Shown here: positions 1-9,533 of the stretch, piece by piece
How the letters are laid out: the number at the start of each line of letters is the position of its first letter
Numbering within the stretch: position 1 is the stretch's first letter
Source of the DNA: Opitutaceae bacterium
Lineage (GTDB): Bacteria; Verrucomicrobiota; Verrucomicrobiia; Opitutales; Opitutaceae
Direction of reading: 5' to 3'
Assembly (NCBI GenBank): GCA_015075305.1
Contig: JABTUS010000009.1
Coordinates: 124,001-188,000 of the forward strand
Length of the DNA stretch: 64,000 nucleotides
The notes under the pieces: generated by a model
Database searches by the model: none
The model's input: the letters and a program-made list of their open reading frames with translations, nothing else
Told to the model about the DNA's origin: nothing
Program-made: the position numbers and the translations under genes

Positions 1-1235
1 GAGGCTACACCCGTGTAGCCGGTCGGCACATGGGTATAGGGAGAATTGAGCGCCGTGCCGCTCTTCAGCATCAGGTTTGAGCCGTTCTGGCTGCGAATGT
101 TGGGCGTATAGCCCTGCGGCGGAGTGACACTCGGCCCATAAATCGCCGCCGGATTGTTCGCCAAAAGCAACGCGCGCGAGCGCTGCGCAAAGTCACGGTC
201 CTGCACCAGCAGCGAGGTGCCATCCGAAAAACTGGAACTGAAGGTCAGGAATGTTCTGCCGCCTTGCAGCGAGAGGCTGCCGTTCAGGTCGATCCGGCGC
301 GTGGATGTATCGGTGTCGAAGGTGTTGCCGTAGGACAGGGTGGTCTCGATGCCGGTGTAGTCCTTCTTGGTGATGATGTTGATGACACCGCCGGTGGCGC
401 CGCCGCCGTAGATACCCGAGGCCGTCGATGGCAGAATCTCAATGCGCTCAATCATGCTCAAAGGGATGCCATTGACATCACCCTGCGCGGTGCCGTTGCC
501 TGCAGGGCCAACGTTTAGGGAAGGGATGCGCCGGCCGTCTACAAGGATGAGGGTCTGGTTCACGCCGAGTCCCCGCAGATTGACGGAGCTGTAGCTGTAG
601 GAGCCCTGATTTCTAAGGGGCGTGCCGGCCCCGCTATTATTCATTGGCAGGCGGGTGCGGAAGAACTCGTCCAGGTTGGTGGCATTGGACTGCTCGATCT
701 GGTCGCGACCGAAGACCACATATGGCTGCACGTCATCGCGCGTGCGCGGGAGGTCGGCGTTGATCGATTTCAAACCGAAGACCTCGAACTTGTTGAGTAT
801 CACCTTTCCGTCTTCAACCCTCGCCGGCACCTCATCGCTTTGGGGCCGGCGTGGGGCGTTTGGGTCGGGGACCCTCACCAGGCTCAACGCACCATTGGTG
901 CGATCAGACACCACCTTCAATTCGGTCCCCTCCACCATCCGGTCGAGTGCCTCTCGCGGGGTGAGGTAACCATTCACAGCCTTGGTGGCGACGCCGGTCA
1001 CGGCTTCTGCGGAATAGAGCAACTGCTCGCTGGACTGCTTGGCGAACTGCTTGAGCGCCGGCAAGGCCTCGCCCGCCGGGATGTCGAATGTCCTTTTCAC
1101 CGCGGCCGCGAAGGAGGTGATGGACAGGCCAATGACACAGACAAGCGCAGCCGGTGCTGCGCGCAGGAATCGAGGTGTGCGGGTGATCATGAGATGAACC
1201 GCGAAAGCACGCGGGTTGACGGAACCACGCGCCAT
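1..1235 (-). CDS. TonB-dependent receptor with N-terminal STN domain (truncated by window edge)
   Basis: This is the N-terminal ~411 residues of an outer-membrane TonB-dependent receptor; the beta-barrel continues beyond the window start. I see a signal peptide rich in Ala/Leu, then an STN (secretin/TonB short N-terminal) domain at about residues 45-110 beginning RTFDIPAGEALPALKQF. A plug domain follows with the typical phrases VNLRGLGVNQTLILVDGRR and IYGGGATGGVINIITKK. STN domains in FecA-type receptors contact an inner-membrane FecR, and a FecR and sigma gene lie directly upstream on the same strand, so this receptor probably signals as well as transports. The substrate is unknown. The ATG at 1235 is used; an in-frame ATG at 1190 is an alternative. 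Neither has a strong ribosome binding site. Confidence 0.85.
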   Translation of the reverse strand, partial: MARGSVNPRAFAVHLMITRTPRFLRAAPAALVCVIGLSITSFAAAVKRTFDIPAGEALPALKQFAKQSSEQLLYSAEAVTGVATKAVNGYLTPREALDRMVEGTELKVVSDRTNGALSLVRVPDPNAPRRPQSDEVPARVEDGKVILNKFEVFGLKSINADLPRTRDDVQPYVVFGRDQIEQSNATNLDEFFRTRLPMNNSGAGTPLRNQGSYSYSSVNLRGLGVNQTLILVDGRRIPSLNVGPAGNGTAQGDVNGIPLSMIERIEILPSTASGIYGGGATGGVINIITKKDYTGIETTLSYGNTFDTDTSTRRIDLNGSLSLQGGRTFLTFSSSFSDGTSLLVQDRDFAQRSRALLLANNPAAIYGPSVTPPQGYTPNIRSQNGSNLMLKSGTALNSPYTHVPTGYTGVA

Positions 1236-1335
1236 CACGGCAAACACCCTACGCAAGGGTGGCGAAGATTTTCACGGTTGGCCTGCCAGACCTGAGCAAC
1301 ACTCGGGCGAATCTCCGCTTGGACGAGAGAGGCCA

Positions 1336-2403
1336 CTACCGCGCGGCACGCAGAATGGAGGCGGACTCGGTTTCCTCCACGCGCACCCCGTAGTTGTCGT
1401 GCAGCATGCGTACGAAGCCAGCCGGGTCATCTGACCGGAATGATCCGCCGAAGCATTTTGCGGCGAGATCCGGATCGGCAATGGCCAGTTGATGCCGGTT
1501 GTAGCGGTTGAATTCGGCGACGATTCCGCGGAGTGGAGCCAGTTCAAACTCGAGGCGTCCCTCCCGCCACGCCAGTTCGCGCCGGACTTCCTCCGAAGAT
1601 ACCGCCGCGCCGGCGCTGGCTGGCAGCACCGCCTCGACCCGGGCGGCGGGTGCGGGCCGCGCCACCACGACTTTCTGGTTGGCGGTGAGGACCGGCGCAC
1701 CAAAGGCGTCCATCGTGGCGCTGTCCACGTCGGGAGCGTGCGCAAGCAGACTGTGGCCGGAAACGGCATCATCCACGCGGACGCGTCCTTCCGTTACCAA
1801 CACCTCGATGGCGTGATCATCCAGCCGCACGTTGAACGCGGTGCCGACGGCCCGGACGGAAACGCCACCGGCCTCGACGATGAAGGGACGGGCGGGATTC
1901 CTCGCCACGGTGAAGTGTGCTTCGCCACGTTCGAGTCGCACGAGCCTTTCGGCTGGGCTGAAGTCAGCCGCGAGAACGCTGTCCGTATTCAGCGCAACCA
2001 AGGTGCCGTCGGGCAAATTCAGGGTGCGCAGACCTCCGACCTGGGTCGTGATTTCCCCGGAGTAGTGCGCGGGGTGCCAGTAACCGACGTAGGCAAGCGC
2101 GATTGCTGCTGCGGCGGCGCACGACAGTGCCCACGCGCGCAGCAACCGGTGGGTTGGAGCAGCTGGCACCGCGGGCGGCGCAAGCACAGTGGCGGCGGCT
2201 CCGCGTCCGAGAAGATTCCAGGTGCCGGCGAGTTCGTTGAAGATCTCCGCGTGGCGGGGGTCCGCGGTTAGCCAGGCTTCGAACTCGGCTTCCTGCTCCG
2301 GGCTCAGTCCGCGATCGCAGCGGCTGAACCAGTCGAGCGCGGCCTGCTCCCGGGCGTTTGGCGCGGGCATGGGTGTCGGCGATGAGGAAAACGGCGAGGA
2401 CAT
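1336..2403 (-). CDS. FecR-family anti-sigma factor
   Basis: A 355-residue FecR-type inner-membrane regulator. The cytoplasmic N-terminus has a DUF4880-like segment (ALDWFSRCDRGLSPEQEAEF, WLTADPRH). One transmembrane helix lies at about residues 86-108. The periplasmic FecR domain follows (LPDGTLVALNTDS, VRLERGEAHFTV, VRAVGTAFNVR), then a DUF4974-like C-terminus. In the Fec paradigm it relays the state of a receptor's STN domain to the partner sigma factor. The start chosen is the ATG at 2403, five bases after the sigma gene stop; a longer frame reaching 2502 would overlap the sigma gene and looks non-coding. The STN receptor gene follows 100 bases downstream, so the three form a likely signalling unit. 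Confidence 0.85.
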   Translation of the reverse strand: MSSPFSSSPTPMPAPNAREQAALDWFSRCDRGLSPEQEAEFEAWLTADPRHAEIFNELAGTWNLLGRGAAATVLAPPAVPAAPTHRLLRAWALSCAAAAAIALAYVGYWHPAHYSGEITTQVGGLRTLNLPDGTLVALNTDSVLAADFSPAERLVRLERGEAHFTVARNPARPFIVEAGGVSVRAVGTAFNVRLDDHAIEVLVTEGRVRVDDAVSGHSLLAHAPDVDSATMDAFGAPVLTANQKVVVARPAPAARVEAVLPASAGAAVSSEEVRRELAWREGRLEFELAPLRGIVAEFNRYNRHQLAIADPDLAAKCFGGSFRSDDPAGFVRMLHDNYGVRVEETESASILRAAR

Positions 2404-2408
2404 TGCGG

Positions 2409-3113
2409 TCAGTGATTCATCGATGGCGAGGCCCGGGCGAGGCGTTCGCGGGTGACTCCACGGACGAGCAGGAACTGGCGGCAGCGGAAAACAGCGAGGC
2501 ACAACTGGGCGTCCACGGTGTTCGCCGAAATGCCGAGACGTGCGCCGATCTCGCGGTGCGAGAGGTCGTGAAAGCGGCGAAGCGTGAGAATTTCGCGGCA
2601 GCGCGGCGGCAGGGCGGCGATGGCCTCGTGGAGAATGGCGAGTTCCTGCTCATGGGAGAATTTTTCGGCCGCATCGGGTCTTTCCTCCACCACGGGCAGG
2701 CGCTCGATATTCCCTATGGCGTCGGTCATCGACGCCTTCTGATGCCTCAGGATGTCAATGGCGGCGTTGCGGGCCGTGGCGAAGAGGTAGGGCCGGACTT
2801 CGCGGAGCTGTCCCGCCGAACGGGCGCGGAGCACCCGGGCGTAGGTTTCCTGGACCAGGTCGTCCACGTCGGCGAGTCCGGGAAATCGTCCGCGCAGGAA
2901 CGCGCGCAGGGCGGGCTCGTGGGGCTGCACCTGCTCCGCGAACCACCGCGCATGGTCGGTGGCGTCGATCTGGCCGAACGCGGGCTGAGGCGGGTTCACG
3001 CTGGGAAAAGCGGGCAGCCGACACCCGTTGCGGGAGAAACGCAAGCGGACCAGCCACTGTGTCCGGAAAAACACTTTTCTTGAAAATTTGTTTAGGGTGT
3101 CCTGCCGGCTCAC
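2409..3113 (-). CDS. ECF-type RNA polymerase sigma factor (FecI-like)
   Basis: A sigma-70 family ECF factor. Region 2 shows DDLVQETYARVLRA and the -10 recognition helix PYLFATARNAAIDILR. Region 4 shows ALPPRCREILTLRRFHDLSH followed by the helix-turn-helix REIGARLGISANTVDAQL. It is the first gene of a minus-strand unit with the FecR gene (five-base gap) and a STN-type TonB receptor, and probably transcribes that receptor. The open frame begins at 3113, but the first ~38 residues do not resemble the family; a GTG at 2999 gives a more typical ~196-residue protein and may be the true start. Confidence 0.85.
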   Translation of the reverse strand: MSRQDTLNKFSRKVFFRTQWLVRLRFSRNGCRLPAFPSVNPPQPAFGQIDATDHARWFAEQVQPHEPALRAFLRGRFPGLADVDDLVQETYARVLRARSAGQLREVRPYLFATARNAAIDILRHQKASMTDAIGNIERLPVVEERPDAAEKFSHEQELAILHEAIAALPPRCREILTLRRFHDLSHREIGARLGISANTVDAQLCLAVFRCRQFLLVRGVTRERLARASPSMNH

Positions 3114-3525
3114 TCGTTATAGCACTGGCCGGAGGAGGCTGCGCGCCTCGCGATCATGGGCCGCCGTGGAGAACTTGCCAGCGCCGTTTCGCAACGCACG
3201 TCTCCCGGGCACAACAGAGCGTGCCCCTCCAAATGGTGAAAGATCAGTGGTCAATTTTCTGCGGTCAGTTTCTGAACTCGGCCCGCCGAAATCCGGTTCG
3301 TATTCGTTTCTATCCGTGATCATGACTCCGGAGACTTTCATCCCGTCTGGATCGTCATCGGCGGCGCGCAGTGTATCCCTTGACAGATAAAGTGATCACT
3401 GGGTTGCGAAAATGTGGATTGACCGCTGCCCTGTCAGGATCGGTCTCCAGGCACACCTTCCGGACGCCGCTCATGCAATTCCGTTGAGCAGCCCGGACCC
3501 GACCTTTTCACCTCAAGACGCAACC
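3114..3525. other. Intergenic region with one copy of a dispersed repeat
   Basis: A divergent gap between the sigma gene and the large secreted protein. The only structure I recognise is an inverted copy of the dispersed repeat at 3171-3230. Promoters for both flanking genes must lie here, but no convincing -35/-10 pair stands out. An in-frame upstream extension of the large gene to 3412 looks non-coding. Confidence 0.5.
3171..3230 (-). repeat. Dispersed intergenic repeat, copy 1
   Basis: Read on the minus strand, this segment carries GGCACGCTCTGTTGTGCCC and then GTTGCGAAACGGCGCTGG. By hand alignment it matches the copy at 35906-35965 at about 45 of 57 positions, and resembles the copy at 22426-22485. 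All copies lie between genes. Confidence 0.6.
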
Positions 3526-6500
3526 ATGAATCCGAAAATCCGGCGCAACAAACCTTTCACGCAGTACGCATGGATGACGGCGCTGCTCATTGCCATGAGC
3601 GCATTTGTCTTCACTGCGCAAGCGCAGGCTCAGGACTGGCTGCCGGCGGCGAATCGCTACAGGGGCGTTTACGACAACAAACTCATCGGCAACTACGGCA
3701 TTCAGTTTCAACGCGTCATCACCTGGAATGAGGGCAGGGCCGATGCCGGCAAGCGCGGATGGATCGTCACCGGCCAGGACGAAAACGGCGTGCGGGTTTC
3801 CCGCGATTATGGCGCCACATGGACGCATCCGCGCCTGTCCGGGTTGTTCTGCTCAAAGATTGCCGGGCTGTATCTGAATTCCGACGATGATCTGTTTGTC
3901 GCCCTGGGAGGGCAGTTCAGCTCGCAGGATTTTGTCACGATTTCAGTCGACGGCATTTATGTGGGTGACAGCAGCCTCACTCGCGCGAAACGCGTTGAAA
4001 TCACGCGCCCGAGCGGACCCGGGCCGGACGCTCCAGGCGGCAAGCGCGCGTTCACCGAAGTCTCGTACGCGGGCAACAGCGTCATCCGCAGCAGCAATTT
4101 TGTGGCGCGCCGGCCGCAGACGGGCGGGTTGTCGGATGCGGATCGGCCGATCTGGGCGCTTGAGCAGATCCTGACCGACGGCAGCATCAGTTACATCGCT
4201 CTGTACAAGAGCACGGACGCCGGGGCTTCTTTCCAGTTTGTTCAGGAGCTTCCTGTCTCGCAGTATGCCTCCGGCAACGATGGCATCTACCACATCCTCG
4301 CCGCTCCGAACGGTGATGTCGCCATCCTCGGAAAACGGGGGCTGTGGGTGTCGCGGGACATGGGAGCCACCTTCACAAGGAAATTCCCTTCCAGCGGCAG
4401 CGTAGAAATCTCCGCGGGGTACTTTTTCGGCGGCGGAGCGGCCGCGCCTTCGGGCATGCGCATCGGAGTGTACGCAGCGAACGCCGACGGCGGCGTCTGG
4501 GAGACATCGGACATTCGTTCTGTCGCTTTTGCCAAACCCAATGGAAACAACGGCCTGCCCGCAAACTATCGGGTCTGGCATTTGGGCGGTTCGCCGGCGA
4601 ACCCGGACAGGCTGGCGGTCTGCACCGACCTGCAGCCGGGGCTGCCGCCCTTTCTCAGCTCCGACGGCGGCAGAAATTTCACCGTCATTGAGGAGATAAC
4701 GGGAAGCGGAGACGAAGCCTGGCGGTACAATGTCCGGCGCGGGCACGCCGGCTTTCATTTCTGTCCCACGGATGAATTCAAGTGCCTTATTCCGACGTTT
4801 CAGACCATGGCCCGCTCCCTCGACGGAGCGGAGCGCTCGGATGGAGACCTGGTCTCGGGATTCGACGGCATGCACACGAAAGGCAACGGATTCGATGCCT
4901 GGGGCGGCGACTGGAGGAAGATGCTGCGGGTCTGCCAGGATTCATTCGTCAACTCTTCGTACGGCGGAATGCATTGGGTTGCATCGGCCGGACTTGGAAC
5001 CGGTTCGCCGGCCTTCAAGGATGCTCTTGGCGCGGCGGGTGCTGGGACCACGGGTTACGTCTCCGGCGCCGGCGGTGTCATTTGCCCGAACAACCGCGTC
5101 ATTGCGGGAGCCAACCGGAACTCCGGGGGGCAATCGAATGTAATGGTGATCCTCGATCTCAATCCCGATGGCACCGTTGCCTCCTACACGCTCGAAAGTT
5201 CGCAGCTTAAATCGCGCGCCACGCACAGTCGAAGAAGCCCCAAAAATCCCGACGTGGCCTTTGTCGGCCGCTGGGCGATCAGCAATCTTGGCGCACCGAA
5301 TCCTGCTGACATCGTCTTCACTGACCACAACAGCCACGAGATTTTCGACTGCCTCATGGATGGCGGCACCCTCGTCTCCTACTGGGCGAACGTCAGATCA
5401 GGGGGAACTCGAAGTGGAACGGAGATCTACCGGTCGACACACGACACCGGTGCGAACAATCAGACTATTCCCTGGTACATTCTGCCGACATCCTCATTTG
5501 TCGAACGCGCCATCTGCGCGGATTGTTTCAATCCGGAGCGCGTGCTCTATGTGCGGAATGATGACCGCAACGTGATCCGCGAAATCAGGCGCGTGGGTGC
5601 TGACCTGGTTGATTCGCCTCTGCGAAATTCCAGCGGACAGCCGGTCAACCTGCGCACCATGGCGGGCGGGATGCTCGACATTCTCACGACTGAGATCGGC
5701 TCCGCGGTCACGGTGCCGCCCGTGGCCACGGCGATCACGCAGCTCATCGCAGATCCCAACCAGCCCGGCGTCTTCTACGCCATCGCTGGTCTGCATGGCA
5801 TGCCGAACTGGTGGAGGACGGTCGACAATGGAGTGACTTGGACGAACATTTCCGGTGACGCACCGAGGACGCTGTGGACGGGCGTGGTTCATCCGATGAC
5901 GGGAGAGGTTATGGGTTTCAGCTCGATGGGTGAACACATTCACAGGTCCCCGGACGTTTACCCCGATCTGCCCGATCGCGATGCCCTGACCAGGCAGATG
6001 AAGGAGTATTTCGCAGATGTGCCGAAGGCGCCAGTCCTCTCCGCCGTGGGTCGGCTCGCAGCCGGAACGGAAGCCATCCAGCCCGCGCTTCCGACCGGGA
6101 TCGAGGCCGGGGACATTCTACTGCTGATCGCCGAGACCGCCAATGAAGTGATCCACATCGCCGATGCCAACGGTGGATCGTGGACCCCAGTTGCCGGCAC
6201 TCCGCAGGGAACCGGGTCACCGGGCGCTCCGGACGCCACTCGCCTTACCGCTTTCTGGTCGCGCTACAATGGCACGCAGGGAGCTCCGATGCTTTCCGAC
6301 TCCGGAGATCATCAGATGGCCCGCATCCTGTCGTTTCGCGGGGCGGTCGCATCCGGCGATCCTTTCGACTCCGCCGCTTCAGGTGTCGAAGCGACGGCGG
6401 GGACAAGCGCGAACATTCCGGGAGCAACCACGCGCGCAGCGAACACCCTGCTGGTACTTGCAGCGACAGGCAGCCTACCGAATGCAAACGGCACGGCCAA

Positions 6501-8088
6501 TTTCTCGGCATGGTCAAATGAAGATCTTGTCGCATTGAAGGAACGCTCGGATGAATCTTCCGATGCTGGCAACGGGGGATCCCTTGGCATTGCCACGGGA
6601 ATTCTTGCCGAAGCAGGAGCCTGCGAAAACACGCGCGTCACCCTCGCCGTGTCGGGATCCCGGAGCCTTCTCAGTCTTGCCATAAAACCTGCGAGCGGAT
6701 CCAACAGCGCGCCTTTGATAACAACAACCGCGCTGCCGAATGGTGTTCTCGGGCAGGCCTACAGCAGCAGGCTCGCGGCGAGTGGCGGGGACGGCGCGCT
6801 CGTGTGGAGCCTGGCATCAGGCAGTCTTCCGGCTGGACTGAGCCTTTCGGGCGAAGGCATCATCAGCGGCACTCCAACAGTCTATGGCGGTCCGATTGTT
6901 TTCACGGTTCGGGTTTCCGATGTTGATGGAAGCACTGGTGCCAGTGACGAGGACACCCAGACTCTGGGCATGGCGATTGATCCAGGCGTCAATGGGGTCT
7001 TTGCGTCCAGTCAGGATGTCGGCTCTCCTGTCCGCGCGGGCTCCGTCAGCTACAATTCATCAACGGGTGGCTACACGATTTCCGGTGGCGGGGCAGATAT
7101 CACTGGAATGTCGGATCAATTCCATTTCGTGCATCAGTCGTGGGAGGGGGATGGCCGGATTGTTGCGCGGGTGACATCCGTTCAGAATACACACCCGTCG
7201 GCAAAGGCCGGTCTCATGTTTCGCGGAGGCACCGCCGCAAACGCAGTCAACGTCAATATCGCGCTCAGCGCCTCGGGTGGCACGCAGCTTTCGCATCGCG
7301 AACAGACTGGAGGGGAGACGATGGAGGACGCGCATGTATCCGGGGTTTCGGCCCCCTATTGGCTGAGATTGGAGCGCGTGGGGGACAGGTTCACAGCATG
7401 GCAGTCGCCCGATGGGCTTCTCTGGTTCCAGTCGGGCTCAACCTTGTTTGCGATGGCGGACAGTGCAGAGGTGGGGCTGGCCGTCACCTCGCATGACAAC
7501 GCACAGTTGAATGCCTCAACCTTCGAATCTGTCAGTGTGACGAAGCCGCCCGATTGGTTCTCCGCCGACATCGGGTACATCGGATCAACGGGCAATACGG
7601 TTCATGACCGTGGAACCGACGTGATCACATTGAACAGTTCCGGAGCCGACATCGGCGGATACGCGGATGCGTTTCAATTTCACTATCTGGAAGCAAGGGG
7701 AGACACGACCATTGTCGCCGAAATATCCGCCGTTGAAAACTCCCACCCTGATGCGAAGGGCGGGGTGATGATCCGGGCGAATCTTTCGAGTGGATCATCG
7801 CATGCGTATCTTGGAATCTTGGCTGGAGGCGGCATCGAATTCCGCTTCCGCAAGGCCGAAGGCGGCGGCACGTCGCAGGAGGTCGACGCGGACGTCGCAG
7901 CACCGCGATTCGTCAAACCTCGTTCGCGCTGGATCAACATTCCGCGTCATCACCCCCGATGGCGGCATTTGGACACAGCTGGTCAGCCCGCAACCATCCC
8001 GATGAATGAAGCCGCATGTGGGCCTTTGCGTCGTTCCATCGTCAACCGCCGTTCCTCTTCAAGTCCGCTTTCGAAAGCGTGTATGTGA
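3526..8088 (+). CDS. Large secreted protein: sialidase/BNR-like propeller, Ig-like domain and two lectin-like domains; C-terminus frame-scrambled
   Basis: A secreted protein of about 1520 residues. The ATG at 3526 begins a long signal peptide ending near AQAQAQDW. The first ~800 residues contain repeated propeller-blade phrases (DYGATWTHP, STDAGASFQF, SSDGGRNFTV, VDNGVTWTNIS) like BNR/sialidase or sortilin-type propellers. A putative Ig (He_PIG-like) domain follows (GVLGQAYSSRLAASGGDGAL, LPAGLSLSGEGIISGTPT). Last come two tandem domains resembling DUF1349/concanavalin-like folds (DQFHFVHQSWEGDGRIVARV; DAFQFHYLEARGDTTIVAEI). The last domain loses its frame after about 7917: its expected residues continue in other frames to a TAG at 8091-8093. 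Function unknown; a role in binding or cleaving extracellular glycans is inference. Confidence 0.8.
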   Translation: MNPKIRRNKPFTQYAWMTALLIAMSAFVFTAQAQAQDWLPAANRYRGVYDNKLIGNYGIQFQRVITWNEGRADAGKRGWIVTGQDENGVRVSRDYGATWTHPRLSGLFCSKIAGLYLNSDDDLFVALGGQFSSQDFVTISVDGIYVGDSSLTRAKRVEITRPSGPGPDAPGGKRAFTEVSYAGNSVIRSSNFVARRPQTGGLSDADRPIWALEQILTDGSISYIALYKSTDAGASFQFVQELPVSQYASGNDGIYHILAAPNGDVAILGKRGLWVSRDMGATFTRKFPSSGSVEISAGYFFGGGAAAPSGMRIGVYAANADGGVWETSDIRSVAFAKPNGNNGLPANYRVWHLGGSPANPDRLAVCTDLQPGLPPFLSSDGGRNFTVIEEITGSGDEAWRYNVRRGHAGFHFCPTDEFKCLIPTFQTMARSLDGAERSDGDLVSGFDGMHTKGNGFDAWGGDWRKMLRVCQDSFVNSSYGGMHWVASAGLGTGSPAFKDALGAAGAGTTGYVSGAGGVICPNNRVIAGANRNSGGQSNVMVILDLNPDGTVASYTLESSQLKSRATHSRRSPKNPDVAFVGRWAISNLGAPNPADIVFTDHNSHEIFDCLMDGGTLVSYWANVRSGGTRSGTEIYRSTHDTGANNQTIPWYILPTSSFVERAICADCFNPERVLYVRNDDRNVIREIRRVGADLVDSPLRNSSGQPVNLRTMAGGMLDILTTEIGSAVTVPPVATAITQLIADPNQPGVFYAIAGLHGMPNWWRTVDNGVTWTNISGDAPRTLWTGVVHPMTGEVMGFSSMGEHIHRSPDVYPDLPDRDALTRQMKEYFADVPKAPVLSAVGRLAAGTEAIQPALPTGIEAGDILLLIAETANEVIHIADANGGSWTPVAGTPQGTGSPGAPDATRLTAFWSRYNGTQGAPMLSDSGDHQMARILSFRGAVASGDPFDSAASGVEATAGTSANIPGATTRAANTLLVLAATGSLPNANGTANFSAWSNEDLVALKERSDESSDAGNGGSLGIATGILAEAGACENTRVTLAVSGSRSLLSLAIKPASGSNSAPLITTTALPNGVLGQAYSSRLAASGGDGALVWSLASGSLPAGLSLSGEGIISGTPTVYGGPIVFTVRVSDVDGSTGASDEDTQTLGMAIDPGVNGVFASSQDVGSPVRAGSVSYNSSTGGYTISGGGADITGMSDQFHFVHQSWEGDGRIVARVTSVQNTHPSAKAGLMFRGGTAANAVNVNIALSASGGTQLSHREQTGGETMEDAHVSGVSAPYWLRLERVGDRFTAWQSPDGLLWFQSGSTLFAMADSAEVGLAVTSHDNAQLNASTFESVSVTKPPDWFSADIGYIGSTGNTVHDRGTDVITLNSSGADIGGYADAFQFHYLEARGDTTIVAEISAVENSHPDAKGGVMIRANLSSGSSHAYLGILAGGGIEFRFRKAEGGGTSQEVDADVAAPRFVKPRSRWINIPRHHPRWRHLDTAGQPATIPMNEAACGPLRRSIVNRRSSSSPLSKACM

Positions 8089-8093
8089 AGTAG

Positions 8094-9025
8094 CGCTCCC
8101 GGGGAAATTTGCATCGGCCGGGCGCATGCTTGCGGGATCTCTCCATAGGGCGTATGGAGGAGGGCGCGCCGTTGCACCCGAGGATGGGCGTGAAGTTTGT
8201 CGCCGGACCATCTCCACACGGGCATGACAAGGTTCGAGGCAGGCCGTCGACGGCGCGGCCGCGGCAGGCGGTTCCATTCCCATTTGAATCATGTGTTGCC
8301 GATTCCGCCATGGCATCAAGCGGAATAGCGCCTTCCCGCTGGTCATTGTGTGCCGAGACTTATTGATGCGAATGATGATGTGTGCCCCGCGGTCTCCGGA
8401 CTGACACAAGTACGAAAAGTGAGGTTTGACCCCTTTGGCTTGAGAAGCCGTGGAAACGGTTTGATTCGGACATGTGGTTACACTTTGTCCGGGGACATAG
8501 GTTACTTTATGATGCCTAAAATTGACCTTTGTGTAGCAGCGCAACACCACTAGCCAGGCCAGCATCGGAGACGATGCGAAGAAAGGTCGGCTGTGGACGT
8601 TTTACCCATGAAAACCCGATACGCCCTTTTTGAAAGCCTCCGATTGTCAGTCTCGCCATGCTGTCCGTCTAGAGCATGTCCGAAAACATGCATTCTTGAT
8701 GGCAAGAATGTAACCCATCACCATGGACAATCTGTCACCTATCACTCCGGATCATACCAACCGCGGTTTCCACGTGCGACGAACCTCGGCCGGAACTTGG
8801 TCGTGTGGAATTTCCCCTCGTAGCACCGGGGCGGAATCTTCGCGGCCCTCGCCGAGAAATGGGCGAACAATGCGGACATGGCTTCACGTCGATGACCCCG
8901 CGGACCTCCGCCCTCAAATCGTCAGAATTCCGCTGTGTCTCGGTGGTCGGAATGGTCCGCGTGGCCTCCTCCTCCTGCCACCCCACCCGGAAATCCCGTG
9001 GCGAGTCAAAGGGCTGCAACTGGAT
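8094..9025. other. Accessory intergenic region with mobile-element-like remnants
   Basis: Almost 1 kb without a convincing gene; open frames on both strands lack recognisable domains. At about 8415-8440 there is GTGAGGTTTGACCCCTTTGG, a phrase I associate from memory with DNA around REP-associated (Y1) transposases. At 8486-8505 and 8710-8729 are imperfect inverted repeats (15 of 20 positions) resembling insertion-sequence termini, about 200 bases apart. No transposase is encoded between them, so this would be a remnant at best. Confidence 0.35.
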
Positions 9026-9072
9026 TTGACAGCCCTGCCCTGACGGTGCTACACTAGTTACAAGAGTTACCA
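9026..9072 (+). promoter_or_regulatory. Promoter and possible operator of the toxin-antitoxin operon
   Basis: TTGACA at 9026-9031 and TACACT at 9050-9055 are separated by 18 bases, a good sigma-70-type promoter. Immediately downstream, GTTAC occurs twice, in AGTTACAAGAGTTACC, a direct repeat that could be the binding site for the ribbon-helix-helix part of the antitoxin. A strong Shine-Dalgarno (AGGAGG) follows, before the ATG at 9086. Confidence 0.6.
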
Positions 9073-9085
9073 TAGGAGGAAAACC

Positions 9086-9529
9086 ATGAAAACAACCGGA
9101 TCGATGGTCATCAGCATGCGTCTGCCGCTCCACAGCGGGAAGCGCCTCAAGCGCATGGCGGCCACCCACGGCTGGACGCCGAGCGACGCCAGCGCCCGCC
9201 TGGTCGAGGAAGGGCTGCGCCGCGCCGATTTTGCCTTCATCGACTTCCGCGACACCAAGGCCGGCCGGCAAGCCTGCGTGCAGGGCAGCTCGCTGGCCGT
9301 GTGGGAAATCATGCTGCTCGCCCGCGCGCACGGCACCAAGGCCGCCGTGGTCGCGAAGCACCTGCGCTGGCCCGAGGCCAAGGTGCAGGCGGCCTTCAAC
9401 TATGCCCGCGCCTACCCGGACGAGATCGACGCCGCACTCGCCGAGCACGACGAGACGGGCTTCGACACCCTGTCGCGGATGCTGCCGCAGGCGCGGGAGT
9501 TTGTCGGTCGCGGTCCCACCGGAGATTGA
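9086..9529 (+). CDS. Antitoxin-like protein: N-terminal RHH-like segment plus DUF433-type domain
   Basis: A 147-residue protein. The first ~45 residues (VISMRLPLHSGKRLKRMA, SDASARLVEEGLRR) look like a ribbon-helix-helix DNA-binding segment. The rest resembles DUF433 antitoxins (DTKAGRQACVQGSSLAVWEI, AAVVAKHLRWPEAKVQAAFN). DUF433 proteins are commonly paired with PIN-like DUF5615 toxins, and such a gene follows after only four bases. A strong AGGAGG ribosome binding site and a clear promoter precede it. Autoregulation through the direct repeat in the leader is inference. Confidence 0.75.
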   Translation: MKTTGSMVISMRLPLHSGKRLKRMAATHGWTPSDASARLVEEGLRRADFAFIDFRDTKAGRQACVQGSSLAVWEIMLLARAHGTKAAVVAKHLRWPEAKVQAAFNYARAYPDEIDAALAEHDETGFDTLSRMLPQAREFVGRGPTGD

Positions 9530-9533
9530 TCCC

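Noticed and set aside
1489-2271. 260-codon plus-strand frame opposite FecR
   Set aside because: It is an antisense shadow of a recognised FecR gene, with no domain.
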